A DNA stretch of 9,680 bases from Opitutia bacterium UBA957. Its GTDB lineage: Bacteria; Verrucomicrobiota; Verrucomicrobiia; Opitutales; UBA953. Shown piece after piece: positions 1-6,481 of the stretch (within the stretch, counting starts at the first letter, position 1; each line of letters opens with the position of its first letter). Where the stretch lies: contig DBCN01000058.1 of the NCBI GenBank assembly GCA_002293065.1, positions 10,950-20,629 on the forward strand, in the 5' to 3' direction. The translations under genes and the position numbers were made by a program. The notes beneath the pieces are model-generated. The model did no database searches, was not told the DNA's origin, and was given only the letters and a program-made list of their open reading frames with translations.

Positions 1-258
1 TTTTGGATGAAGGACACCCCGCTGGATCTCGATATCGCGTTCGTCTCCGCCGAAGGCGTGATCTTGGAGGTCAAGACCATGCGCTCGGGCGACACCGAGA
101 CCACCACCTCCAGTTCGGACAAGGTCCGTTTCACCGTCGAGATGGCGTCCGGCTGGTATGCGCGTGCCGGCGTGAAGGTCGGCGATAAGGTGGAGGTCGG
201 TGCCTTGCGCGCCGCCCTGACCGCGCGTGGTTTCCAAGCCAAGCGCTACATCCCGTAA
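1..258 (+). CDS. DUF192 (UPF0127) family protein, C-terminal part
   Basis: The reading frame is open from the first base (TTT TGG ATG AAG) and ends at TAA, so the gene enters from outside the window and only about 85 C-terminal residues are visible. The visible start FWMKDTPLDLDIAFV matches the conserved core of DUF192 proteins, usually written FWMKNT..PLDIAFI, followed by the usual short beta-strand region and a late GDKVEV stretch. Family members are roughly 150 residues, often with an N-terminal signal peptide or anchor, and their biochemical role is not established; whether this one has a signal peptide cannot be seen. The ATG at 7-9 is internal to the conserved core and is not the true start. 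The gene converges on the leftward run, with its stop only four bases from the stop of the neighbouring small open frame. Confidence 0.85.
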   Translation, partial: FWMKDTPLDLDIAFVSAEGVILEVKTMRSGDTETTTSSSDKVRFTVEMASGWYARAGVKVGDKVEVGALRAALTARGFQAKRYIP

Positions 259-265
259 GGCCTTA
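256..265. other. 10-bp palindrome carrying two facing stop codons
   Basis: TAAGGCCTTA is a perfect palindrome. Its first three bases are the TAA stop of the DUF192 gene and its last three are the TAA stop, on the other strand, of the small leftward frame. The two convergent reading frames are therefore separated by only GGCC. The symmetry may be accidental. Confidence 0.6.
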
Positions 266-367
266 GAGCGACCACCAGAACCACGTCAGCGTGGTCGCAA
301 GGCCCAGCGCGCTCAGGACCAGCGCCAAGGCCAGACGTTCTGCCCGCGTCGTCAGGAAGAGCTTCAC
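263..367 (-). CDS. Possible small single-span membrane protein (34 aa)
   Basis: A GTG at 367-365 overlaps the TGA stop (366-364) of the polyprenyl synthase gene as GTGA, an arrangement typical of translational coupling. Read from there the product is 34 residues: a short basic N-terminus (KLFLTTRAER), a hydrophobic helix of about 16 to 20 residues (LALALVLSALGLATTLTW) and a FWWSL end. That looks like a membrane or signal-anchor peptide with a positive-inside N-terminus. It faintly recalls the first anchor of small helix-hairpin-helix DNA-uptake proteins, but no such domain follows because the stop comes immediately. Longer versions of this frame reach 514 but run antiparallel to nothing useful and overlap the synthase C-terminus, so I reject them. 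No strong ribosome binding site is visible beyond CCGAG. It may be a chance frame or the remnant of a longer gene. Confidence 0.35.
   Translation of the reverse strand: MKLFLTTRAERLALALVLSALGLATTLTWFWWSL
268..298. terminator. Inverted repeat at the convergent gene ends, possible terminator
   Basis: GCGACCAC (268-275) is repeated as its exact reverse complement GTGGTCGC (291-298). A competing inner stem ACCACG-TCAG-CGTGGT (280-295) has a four-base loop. The repeat lies 10 bases past the DUF192 stop and just inside the last codons of the leftward run, which is where a bidirectional terminator would be useful. Neither strand has a T-run after the stem, so it is not a standard intrinsic terminator and the call is tentative. 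Confidence 0.35.
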
Positions 368-1314
368 GCGCTCGGCGCCAACTTGGCCGCGGCTTGGCGG
401 AGGAAACCCGTCAGGCGGAGCAGGTAGAAGGGCGACGGCGAGCCTTCGATCGCGGCCAACGCTTGTTCCGCGGAGGCCACTTCGGCGTCTAGCATGCGGA
501 AGCATTCGCGCCACGTTTCGGTGGAGATGGCTTCACGGGCCGACCGGCCTTGGCGGAGTTCGGCGAGGATGTCGACCTTTCGGCGGTCGCGTTCGAGCAG
601 CATCGGCAAAGTCAGTTTACCGCTGGCGGCGTCGGTCCCGAGCGTCTTACCCGCCTTGGCGTCGTCTTGCAGCAGGTCCACGAAGTCATCGTACATCTGG
701 TAGGCGATGCCGAGGTGGAGGCCAAAGGCGGCGCAGGCGTCGATGTGGACTTGCGGGTAGCCGGCGACCAAGGCGCCGACGCGGCAGGCCGCCTCGAAGA
801 GCACCGCCGTCTTCATGCGGATCTGGCGTTGGTAGTCGGCGAGGCTGAGGGACTGGTTGTCGCGCGAGAAGGTCTGGCAGACTTCGCCGGAGCAGACATC
901 ACGGGAGGCGCGGGCGACGATGGAGCACAGGGTCGACGAGGTGTGTTCGCTGGCCAACACGAGCGCATGGGCGAACAACGCATCGCCGAAGAGCACCGCG
1001 GCGTGGGCGCCGTGGGTGTGGTTTGGCGTGTCGGCGCCGTGGCGCGTGTCGGCGCCGTCGAGGACGTCGTCATGGACGAGCGTGGCCAAGTGGACCAGTT
1101 CGACGATCGCGGCGCCGCGGACGAGGTCGATGGAGGGGCCGATACCCGCGCCGGAACCGAAGGCGAGGAGTGGACGGAGGCGTTTGCCGGGGTGGGCCAG
1201 GACTTCGCGCACCATCGGGCGGACCTCGGGTTCGAAGCTGGCCTCTTGTTCCGCGAGGAAAGACTCGAGGGCCGCGAAGTGCGGTTCCAGTCCGAGATGC
1301 AGGGGGGAGGTCAC
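364..1314 (-). CDS. Polyprenyl (long-chain trans-isoprenyl) diphosphate synthase
   Basis: The 316-residue product has all hallmarks of the trans-isoprenyl diphosphate synthase family (IspB/HepT/SdsA type), which condenses isopentenyl diphosphate with an allylic diphosphate to give chains used for quinone tails. The GKRLRP substrate motif is at residues 43-48, the first Asp-rich motif DDVLD at 82-86, the KT pair at 168-169, and the second Asp-rich motif DDFVD at 209-213. The residues four and five places before the first motif are small (T78 and A77), which in this family points to a long product rather than farnesyl or geranylgeranyl; the exact length cannot be read. The start is a GTG with AAGGTG placed five bases upstream, the best Shine-Dalgarno-like sequence in the window. 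The length is normal for the family. A 58-base gap separates it from the secreted-protein gene upstream in the same run. Confidence 0.93.
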   Translation of the reverse strand: MTSPLHLGLEPHFAALESFLAEQEASFEPEVRPMVREVLAHPGKRLRPLLAFGSGAGIGPSIDLVRGAAIVELVHLATLVHDDVLDGADTRHGADTPNHTHGAHAAVLFGDALFAHALVLASEHTSSTLCSIVARASRDVCSGEVCQTFSRDNQSLSLADYQRQIRMKTAVLFEAACRVGALVAGYPQVHIDACAAFGLHLGIAYQMYDDFVDLLQDDAKAGKTLGTDAASGKLTLPMLLERDRRKVDILAELRQGRSAREAISTETWRECFRMLDAEVASAEQALAAIEGSPSPFYLLRLTGFLRQAAAKLAPSA

Positions 1315-1319
1315 GACCG

Positions 1320-1325
1320 CACCTT
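1320..1325 (-). promoter_or_regulatory. Shine-Dalgarno-like site of the polyprenyl synthase
   Basis: On the minus strand AAGGTG is followed by CGGTC and the GTG start. This is notable because the ATG-starting genes in the window lack a comparable site, and it supports GTG at 1314 as the true start. A short hairpin (GCCCC/GGGGC, 1331-1345) lies just upstream. Confidence 0.45.
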
Positions 1326-1372
1326 GCCAAGCCCCTTGCCGGGGCGCAAGCGCAGGTTGGCCTTAGGCGGGC

Positions 1373-2425
1373 TCAGGGGACGAACTTGGTCTCCGTCGAC
1401 GTCGTGAGCTTGCCGGTGCTCTCGCAAATCGTGCAGGGGATGCGCTTGTCCTCGAGTTTGCCCTTTTGGGGCTCACGCGTGTAGCCAAGGCTGTTGCAAG
1501 GTTTGCAGCCGACCCGTTCGGTCGTGGTCACGCTGAACTCGCCCCCTTGGGCCACCAGCTCGAGGAACTTGGTCAGGTTCGCGTTGGACTCTTCGATGGG
1601 CTTGCACTCGACGAATGCCTCGCGGCGGATGGTCAGGGTCTTGCCGTCGATGGGGCTGAACTTGGCGGTGAAGTCGAGGGCGACGGTACCGGCGTGCGTA
1701 CCGGTCATCCGGCCCGTGGCGCCGACCTTGACCTCGGCGTCGAGGAGGAGGATGGCCCAGACGTCGGTGCTGGCGGGGAGCGCTTCGCCGACTGCGGGCC
1801 AAGAGGCCTTGGCCACGTAGCGACCTTCGCCGAGGTCCTGCAGGATCGTGTAGGAGATTGCCGTCACGGGGCCGGGGGACTTGGCGAAACCCGTGCCATC
1901 GGCGACGTACTGGGTGGTCAGCACGCTGAAGAGACGCTGGAGCTCGCGGGTGGTCTCGAACGCGAGCGGCCGATTCAGGTTGGAGAGTTTGAACGTACGC
2001 GTTTCTTTGGCCGACAACGATTTGGCGGGACGGAAGGGCGAGATCGCGGGGGCGTCCTCCTCCTTGGGTTTTTCGGCTTCATCCTTCTTCATCTCGGGCT
2101 CGTCTTTCTTGGCCTCGGTTTCAGCCATGGGCTTCTTTGGGGCCTCGGCCTCTTCCGTCATCTTGGGCTTTGCGGTGGCTTTTTCGCCCTCGGCCATTTC
2201 CGGCTTCGCCTTCATGCCGTCTTTGGTGGCTTCCCCTTCTTTCTCCATGCCGGTCTTGTCGGCGGGAGCCATCTTGTCGGCCGGGGCCTTCTCGACCTCC
2301 GTTACCCTGGTCACCACGATCTTCTCGGCCTCGCCGGCTTTCTTGCCGAACAACGTGTTTTCGGACTTTTCCGCGCGAGCGAAGGGCAGGGCGGCCAACA
2401 GCAGCAGGGAGATCGGGAGGCGCAT
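1373..2425 (-). CDS. Secreted protein with Met/Lys/Glu-rich linker and DnaJ-like CxxC pair
   Basis: I do not recognise the family. The 350-residue product opens with a Sec-type signal peptide (MRLPISLLLLAALPFARA, cleavage probably after A18). Residues 43-127 form a charged, probably disordered linker rich in Lys, Glu, Ala and Met, including a small duplication (APADK-M-APADK). From about 128 to 300 there is a folded-looking domain with beta-strand character. The end carries C307-x-x-C310-x-x-x-G and C331-x-x-C334-x-x-x-G, spaced like a DnaJ-type CxxCxGxG pair and suited to bind one zinc ion. Cysteines are absent elsewhere in the mature chain, so these four probably act together. The protein is likely periplasmic or envelope-associated. 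The gene follows tatC by 14 bases, but the signal peptide has no twin arginine, so it is probably not a Tat substrate. The start is ATG preceded by CACCCCC, with no Shine-Dalgarno. Confidence 0.85.
   Translation of the reverse strand: MRLPISLLLLAALPFARAEKSENTLFGKKAGEAEKIVVTRVTEVEKAPADKMAPADKTGMEKEGEATKDGMKAKPEMAEGEKATAKPKMTEEAEAPKKPMAETEAKKDEPEMKKDEAEKPKEEDAPAISPFRPAKSLSAKETRTFKLSNLNRPLAFETTRELQRLFSVLTTQYVADGTGFAKSPGPVTAISYTILQDLGEGRYVAKASWPAVGEALPASTDVWAILLLDAEVKVGATGRMTGTHAGTVALDFTAKFSPIDGKTLTIRREAFVECKPIEESNANLTKFLELVAQGGEFSVTTTERVGCKPCNSLGYTREPQKGKLEDKRIPCTICESTGKLTTSTETKFVP
2045..2299 (-). repeat. Low-complexity Lys/Glu/Met-rich coding segment
   Basis: This encodes residues 43-127 of the secreted CxxC protein. 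Methionines recur at residues 52, 60, 71, 77, 89, 100 and 112, several at 11 or 12 residue steps, within K/E/A/P-rich sequence. A six-residue unit ending in APADK is duplicated at residues 46-57. The segment probably grew by slippage or local duplication. Confidence 0.6.
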
Positions 2426-2439
2426 GGGGGTGGGGAAGG

Positions 2440-3477
2440 TTAGTCGAGCGAGCTCAGGTCGCCTTCGGCCGGCGGCGGGGTGGACTTGGGCTTGGCGGGG
2501 ACGGCTTTGGACTCGGAGTTTACGGTGCCGCCGGCGGCCGAACTGCTATAGGAACTGCTGGAGGGCGAATCGTAAGAGGATGCATCATCCGAGCCATCTG
2601 GATCCGGCTCATCATCGTCATCATCGCCGATATCGTCGTCCTCAGGGTTCGGCTTATCGCCGCGGGCGATACGCTTGCGGCGGACGATGGCCCCGCCGAC
2701 GCCCACCGCGACGAGGTAGAAGCAGAAGAGGATTCCCGTGAGGACGAAGAGGGAAAGCGGGTCGCCGATCGGCGTGATGAGGCCGACCAGGACGAGGATC
2801 CCGAAGAGCATTCCGCGCCAGGATTTGAGCAGCGTGCGCGGGCGGACCAGTTCGAGCCACATCAGGATGATCAGCGCCAGCGGGAATTGGAACGTCAGGC
2901 CCGTCAGCAGGCTCATCATCGTGACGAAAGAGTAATAATCGGAGGCCTGCCAAGTCACCTCGATGCCCATCCCGCTGGCGAAATGGTGCCAAATCTGGAC
3001 GGACATGGGCGTCAGCCAGAGGAAGGCGAGGGTGGCGCCGCAGAAGAAGAGGATCAGCGCCGCGACGCAGAATGGGATGAGCCCGCGCTTTTCCTTGTTG
3101 TTCAGGGCTGGGCCGACGAAACGAACCACTTCATAGAGGAAGACCGGAGAAGCCAACGCGATGCCGGCGGCGAAGGCCGCGTACATGAGCACCGACCAGA
3201 CGCCCATGAAGGTGAACTCCTTGAGTTCGCCCAGGGTCGCGAGCGATGGTTCCGCCTTGCCGATGAGGAAGCCAATCGGCGAGGTTTCCGGGTTTTTCGC
3301 CCATTCGAGGGGCAGGTTGAGGAACGCAGGGATCTTTTCGTAGAAAATCAGGGACGCCACCATGCCGACCATGAAGACCGCCAGCACGCGGATCATCGAG
3401 ACGCGGAGGTCGTCGATATGCTCCATGAACGACATCTCGCTCCGGGGACGATTACGGCGAATGAGTGTGGAAAGCAT
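2440..3477 (-). CDS. tatC: Sec-independent (twin-arginine) translocase subunit TatC
   Basis: TatC is the multi-span membrane receptor of the Tat pathway, which binds twin-arginine signal peptides and exports folded proteins. The product (345 residues) shows the family pattern: an N-terminal MSFMEHIDDLR (residues 15-25), the SPVFLYEVVRFVGPALNNKEKR loop (110-131), FQFPLAL in a later helix (196-202), and the LITPIGDP turn (233-240). Six membrane spans fit. By alignment from memory, the signal-binding glutamates of E. coli TatC (E15 and E103) correspond to D23 and E129, so the first is replaced by Asp. After the last helix (about residue 265) comes a basic RRKR patch and then a tail of about 70 residues, Asp-rich (279-298) then Ser-rich (300-313), which would be cytoplasmic; typical bacterial TatC is about 240 to 260 residues. 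The start lies nine bases after the helicase stop and is preceded by CCTCCCC. No tatA or tatB is in the window. Confidence 0.94.
   Translation of the reverse strand: MLSTLIRRNRPRSEMSFMEHIDDLRVSMIRVLAVFMVGMVASLIFYEKIPAFLNLPLEWAKNPETSPIGFLIGKAEPSLATLGELKEFTFMGVWSVLMYAAFAAGIALASPVFLYEVVRFVGPALNNKEKRGLIPFCVAALILFFCGATLAFLWLTPMSVQIWHHFASGMGIEVTWQASDYYSFVTMMSLLTGLTFQFPLALIILMWLELVRPRTLLKSWRGMLFGILVLVGLITPIGDPLSLFVLTGILFCFYLVAVGVGGAIVRRKRIARGDKPNPEDDDIGDDDDDEPDPDGSDDASSYDSPSSSSYSSSAAGGTVNSESKAVPAKPKSTPPPAEGDLSSLD
2584..2640 (-). repeat. GAT/GAC triplet-repeat tract encoding the TatC Asp tail
   Basis: On the plus strand this reads as imperfect ATC/GTC triplets (clearest at 2610-2640), encoding residues 280-298 of TatC with eleven or more aspartates. 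Such a tract is prone to in-frame slippage and may vary in length between strains. Confidence 0.55.
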
Positions 3478-3486
3478 GGGGAGGCG

Positions 3487-6405
3487 TTAGACCGTCAGGA
3501 GGGCTTTGATGTCGTCGAGGCTCAGGGCGGACGAGACGGAGTCTGATTCACTGAGGAGTTTACGCAACATCTCAGACTTGGACTTTTGGAGGTCCATGAC
3601 CCGTTCTTCGATGGTTCCGGCCGCGATCAGCTTGATGCTCGTGACCGTCCGGGTCTGGCCGATGCGGTGGGCGCGGTCGGTGGCTTGGGCTTCGGCGGCG
3701 GGGTTCCACCAGGGGTCGTAGTGGACGACGGTGTCGGCTCCGGTGAGGTTGAGGCCGGTCCCGCCCGCCTTCAGGGACATGAGCATGACCGGGATGCTCG
3801 GGGTCGAGTTGAAGGTATCGCAGACCCCTTGGCGGTCGTTGGTCGAGCCGTCGAGGTAGCAATAGGGGATGCCGCGGGCTTCGAGGGCCTTCCGGATGAT
3901 CGTGAGCGCCGAGACGAAGGTCGAGAACACCAACATGCGGTGGTTGGCGTCGATGGACTCCTCGAGGAGCTCGAGGAAGGCCTGGAGCTTGGCGGAATCG
4001 GCTTCGTCCATCTTCGGGTCGAGGATGCGTGGATCGGCGCAGATCTGGCGGAGGCGGAGGAGCTGGTTGAAGGCCGCCATGCGGATGGCGTTGTCCTTGG
4101 CCCCGCTCATCTCCATGTCGAAGATCTCCTGACGGGTCGTTTCCTGCATCTCGTCGTAGAACTTCTTCTGGTTCTCCTCGAAGTCGCAGTAGATGATCTG
4201 TTCGATCTTCGGCGGCAGTTCCGGGGCGACCGCGAGCTTGGCGCGGCGCAGGATGTAAGGCGCCGCCATCTGGAGCAGGCGATCGTCGTGCCACTTGCGG
4301 TCTTCGGATGCCAGGCGTTCCTCCGGCTTGGGTAGGTAGCCCGGCATCAGATAGCCGAAGAGGGAGCGCAGGTCCTCGAGGGAGTTCTCGACCGGCGTGC
4401 CGGTGAGGATGTAGCGGCCCTTGGCGATGATCTGCTTCACGGCCTTGGTGGCCTGGGCGCGCGGGTTCTTGATGTTCTGGCCCTCGTCGCACGTGGCGGT
4501 GCCCCAATTGACCAACGCGAAGGAACCGACGTCGCGGGCAAGGGTGCCGTACGAAGTGATGACCAGGTCGAAGCGCTTCAGGTATTCCGGCGAAGATTCG
4601 CGGGACTGGCCGTGGTGGGCGAGGACCTTGAGGGACGGCGTGAAGCGCCGGGCTTCACGGCGCCAGTTCTCGACGAGCGAGGCGGGGCAGACCACGAGGC
4701 AAGGGCCGTCATCGGGGCGTTCCCGGCGGACGACTTCCATGAAGGCCAAGGCTTGGACGGTCTTGCCGAGGCCCATTTCGTCGGCCAGCAGGCCGCCGAG
4801 GTGGTTGTTGTGCAGGTGCCAGAGCCAAGCCACGCCGACCTGTTGGTACAGGCGGAGCATCTGCGCGAGTTCGGGGCGGATGGGGGCCGGCTTGAGCTTC
4901 GAGAGGTTCCGGATGGCGTCCGAGCGCTTGGCCCAGGCCTCGGGCGGAGCGAAGGCCGCCTGGAGTTCTTCGGCGATCGCATCGGCGCTGGCGAGGTCGG
5001 CGAAGCCGATCTTCAGGTTGAGGTCGAGGTCGACGTCGCGCTTCGACTCGCCGGTGATGCGGCGCTGGGCGTTGCGGATGGACTCCATCAGCTCCGGCGT
5101 GATGAGGCGCGGGCCGCGGTCCGTGTAGAAGAACATGCGGCCGCTCTTGAGCGCTTCCTGGACGACCTTGGAGCTCTTGCCTTCGGGGTCGATGCCGATG
5201 GCGAAGCGGAAGCCGCCCGTCTCCTCCGCCGCGTCGCACTTGGCCTTCGCGAAGTCGACGTTGCGCAGGGAGTGCTTCAGGTTGTGCGTGAAGTAGGAGT
5301 CGTTATCGATGCAGAGGACCTTGTGTTGGCGGGCCAGGAAGTTCAGGACTTGGATCGTGCCGCTGAGGTACCATTCGCGCGTGGCCGTCTCGAGGACGAA
5401 GCCGTTGCGCTGCAGGACTTCGCGGAGTTCGGAGACCGGACCGCTCGACTTTTGCGGGAGACGGATGCGCAGCCACTTCATCGAGCCGTCGACCCACGGC
5501 GCGTCTTCTTCGCCGCGGTCCTGGGAGCGGATTTCTTCCTTCTCCTCGTCCAGCGGTTCGCCGCTGTGCGTCGTCTGCGGGGTCGTTTCCGGCTCTTGCA
5601 GGTGGGTGTGGACGCCCGCGAGGCTATCGCCGGTCCAAGGCAGGGGAACCTCGGGCGCATTGGCCATGCGGAAGATGGCCAGGCCTTTGCCGACGCCGAG
5701 GAGCTGGCGGAGGTGGCGACGCGACAGGGGGAGGAGGCCTTGCAGCTTGCCGCTGCAGAGGTTCTCGAGGATCGCCAGGAAGAAGACCGTGTCGGGCTCG
5801 ATGGTCCAAGCCTTGGTGCGGTCGATGTTTTCCGGCGCCGTCTGGATGCCGTCGATGCGGAGCTCCAGCCGGCAGATGATCTCGTCGCGTTGGGCCGCCG
5901 TCGCGATGTTCGGCGGGATGATGAAGCGAACCTCGATCGGCGTGCCGCGTTTCGGGGAGAGGTTGAGGGATTTGAGCTTCGGCCCCTGGGTGGCGGCGGT
6001 TGGCTCGGTCTTGGCGGTCTTGGGCTTTTCTTTCTCGTCGGGTTTGCTGGCGGCGGTCGGCGGGGCGGGCGGTTTGGGTGGCGCGTCATCCGTCAACTTG
6101 ATCGTGCCCTCCTTGGCGGCCAGGGCCAGGTAAGCCGCCGCCGAGTGCACGCACAGTTTTCTTTGCCTGACCGAAACCTCGCAGGCGCACTCGTTGCGCT
6201 GGAACGTGATGGAGCGCAGGTTCCAGCGCGCCTCGCGGGATTCGGTGCCGTCATCGACCAGGGCTTCGACGTTCGGAAAGGCCCAGATGGCTTTCTTGAC
6301 CTTGCCTTTGCGGACCAGTTCCTTGGCGAGGAGCACGGTTGCACCGCCGGCCAGATCGATGAGATCGTCCTCGGTGAGTGCGGGCAACGGCTGACGCGGC
6401 GCCAT
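3487..6405 (-). CDS. SWIM zinc-finger SNF2-family helicase/ATPase
   Basis: The 972-residue product (counted from the ATG at 6405) is a HepA/RapA-like SNF2 ATPase that would translocate on double-stranded DNA or remodel protein-DNA complexes. The N-terminus carries a SWIM zinc finger: C73-x-C75-x9-C85-x-H87. A Pro/Lys/Thr-rich linker follows (about 105-150). The ATPase core has the Q-like region LRLYQQVGVAWL, Walker A DEMGLGKT with K548, a box II of DEGQ at 640-643 instead of DEAQ/DEAH, and LTGTPVENS. The second lobe has the GGTGLNL motif and the arginine finger motif DRAHRIGQ near the end. The frame is open further upstream to a GTG at 6450, but the first 15 residues are Pro/His-rich and unconserved-looking, a strong hairpin overlaps that GTG, and the ATG at 6405 has the CACCC leader shared by the other genes, so I choose the ATG. 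The cellular role is unknown; neighbours give no defence context. Confidence 0.93.
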   Translation of the reverse strand: MAPRQPLPALTEDDLIDLAGGATVLLAKELVRKGKVKKAIWAFPNVEALVDDGTESREARWNLRSITFQRNECACEVSVRQRKLCVHSAAAYLALAAKEGTIKLTDDAPPKPPAPPTAASKPDEKEKPKTAKTEPTAATQGPKLKSLNLSPKRGTPIEVRFIIPPNIATAAQRDEIICRLELRIDGIQTAPENIDRTKAWTIEPDTVFFLAILENLCSGKLQGLLPLSRRHLRQLLGVGKGLAIFRMANAPEVPLPWTGDSLAGVHTHLQEPETTPQTTHSGEPLDEEKEEIRSQDRGEEDAPWVDGSMKWLRIRLPQKSSGPVSELREVLQRNGFVLETATREWYLSGTIQVLNFLARQHKVLCIDNDSYFTHNLKHSLRNVDFAKAKCDAAEETGGFRFAIGIDPEGKSSKVVQEALKSGRMFFYTDRGPRLITPELMESIRNAQRRITGESKRDVDLDLNLKIGFADLASADAIAEELQAAFAPPEAWAKRSDAIRNLSKLKPAPIRPELAQMLRLYQQVGVAWLWHLHNNHLGGLLADEMGLGKTVQALAFMEVVRRERPDDGPCLVVCPASLVENWRREARRFTPSLKVLAHHGQSRESSPEYLKRFDLVITSYGTLARDVGSFALVNWGTATCDEGQNIKNPRAQATKAVKQIIAKGRYILTGTPVENSLEDLRSLFGYLMPGYLPKPEERLASEDRKWHDDRLLQMAAPYILRRAKLAVAPELPPKIEQIIYCDFEENQKKFYDEMQETTRQEIFDMEMSGAKDNAIRMAAFNQLLRLRQICADPRILDPKMDEADSAKLQAFLELLEESIDANHRMLVFSTFVSALTIIRKALEARGIPYCYLDGSTNDRQGVCDTFNSTPSIPVMLMSLKAGGTGLNLTGADTVVHYDPWWNPAAEAQATDRAHRIGQTRTVTSIKLIAAGTIEERVMDLQKSKSEMLRKLLSESDSVSSALSLDDIKALLTV

Positions 6406-6425
6406 GGGTGGTTCGTGCGGGAAGG

Positions 6426-6452
6426 CGGTGTGGCCCGGAAGTGGGCACACCG
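6426..6452. other. Strong hairpin between the dapF-like and helicase genes
   Basis: CGGTGTG (6426-6432) pairs perfectly with CACACCG (6446-6452). With one bulged G the stem continues as CCC/GGG, closing a six-base loop (GGAAGT), giving ten pairs in 27 bases. It sits in the 76-base leader between the dapF-like stop and the chosen helicase ATG. There is no T-run on either side, so an attenuator, mRNA-processing or stability element is as likely as a terminator. It overlaps the alternative GTG start at 6450, which argues against use of that start. Confidence 0.55.
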
Positions 6453-6481
6453 AAAATGAATGCTGGTAAAGACTAACCGCC

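Noticed and set aside
368..514. Longer version of the small leftward frame starting at 514
   Set aside because: The added part overlaps the synthase coding sequence out of frame and is Arg/Pro-rich; only the portion after the GTGA overlap looks protein-like.
1331..1345. GCCCC/GGGGC hairpin before the polyprenyl synthase as a terminator
   Set aside because: Only five pairs with no T-run, and a well-placed Shine-Dalgarno follows for the next gene.
2608..2640. ATC/GTC triplets as a non-coding repeat array or CRISPR-like element
   Set aside because: They are in frame and encode the Asp tail of TatC; there are no spacers or longer repeat units.
2137..3546. A 469-codon plus-strand frame opposite tatC, and similar plus-strand frames at 550-1407 and 1466-2443
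   Set aside because: All are antisense to genes with clear family motifs or a clear signal peptide and CxxC pair, and none contains a recognisable domain of its own.
3487..6405. SNF2 helicase as part of an anti-phage system such as DISARM
   Set aside because: No methyltransferase, DUF1998 protein, nuclease or other defence partner is nearby; the neighbours are housekeeping or envelope genes.
6406..6450. Extended helicase start at GTG 6450 adding 15 residues
   Set aside because: The extra residues are Pro/His-rich, the GTG lies inside a strong hairpin, and the downstream ATG carries the CCC context seen at other starts.
4612..6459. A 615-codon open frame on the plus strand opposite the SNF2 helicase
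   Set aside because: It is the antisense shadow of a strongly supported helicase; composition is low-information (Ala/Glu/Val/Arg) with no motif.
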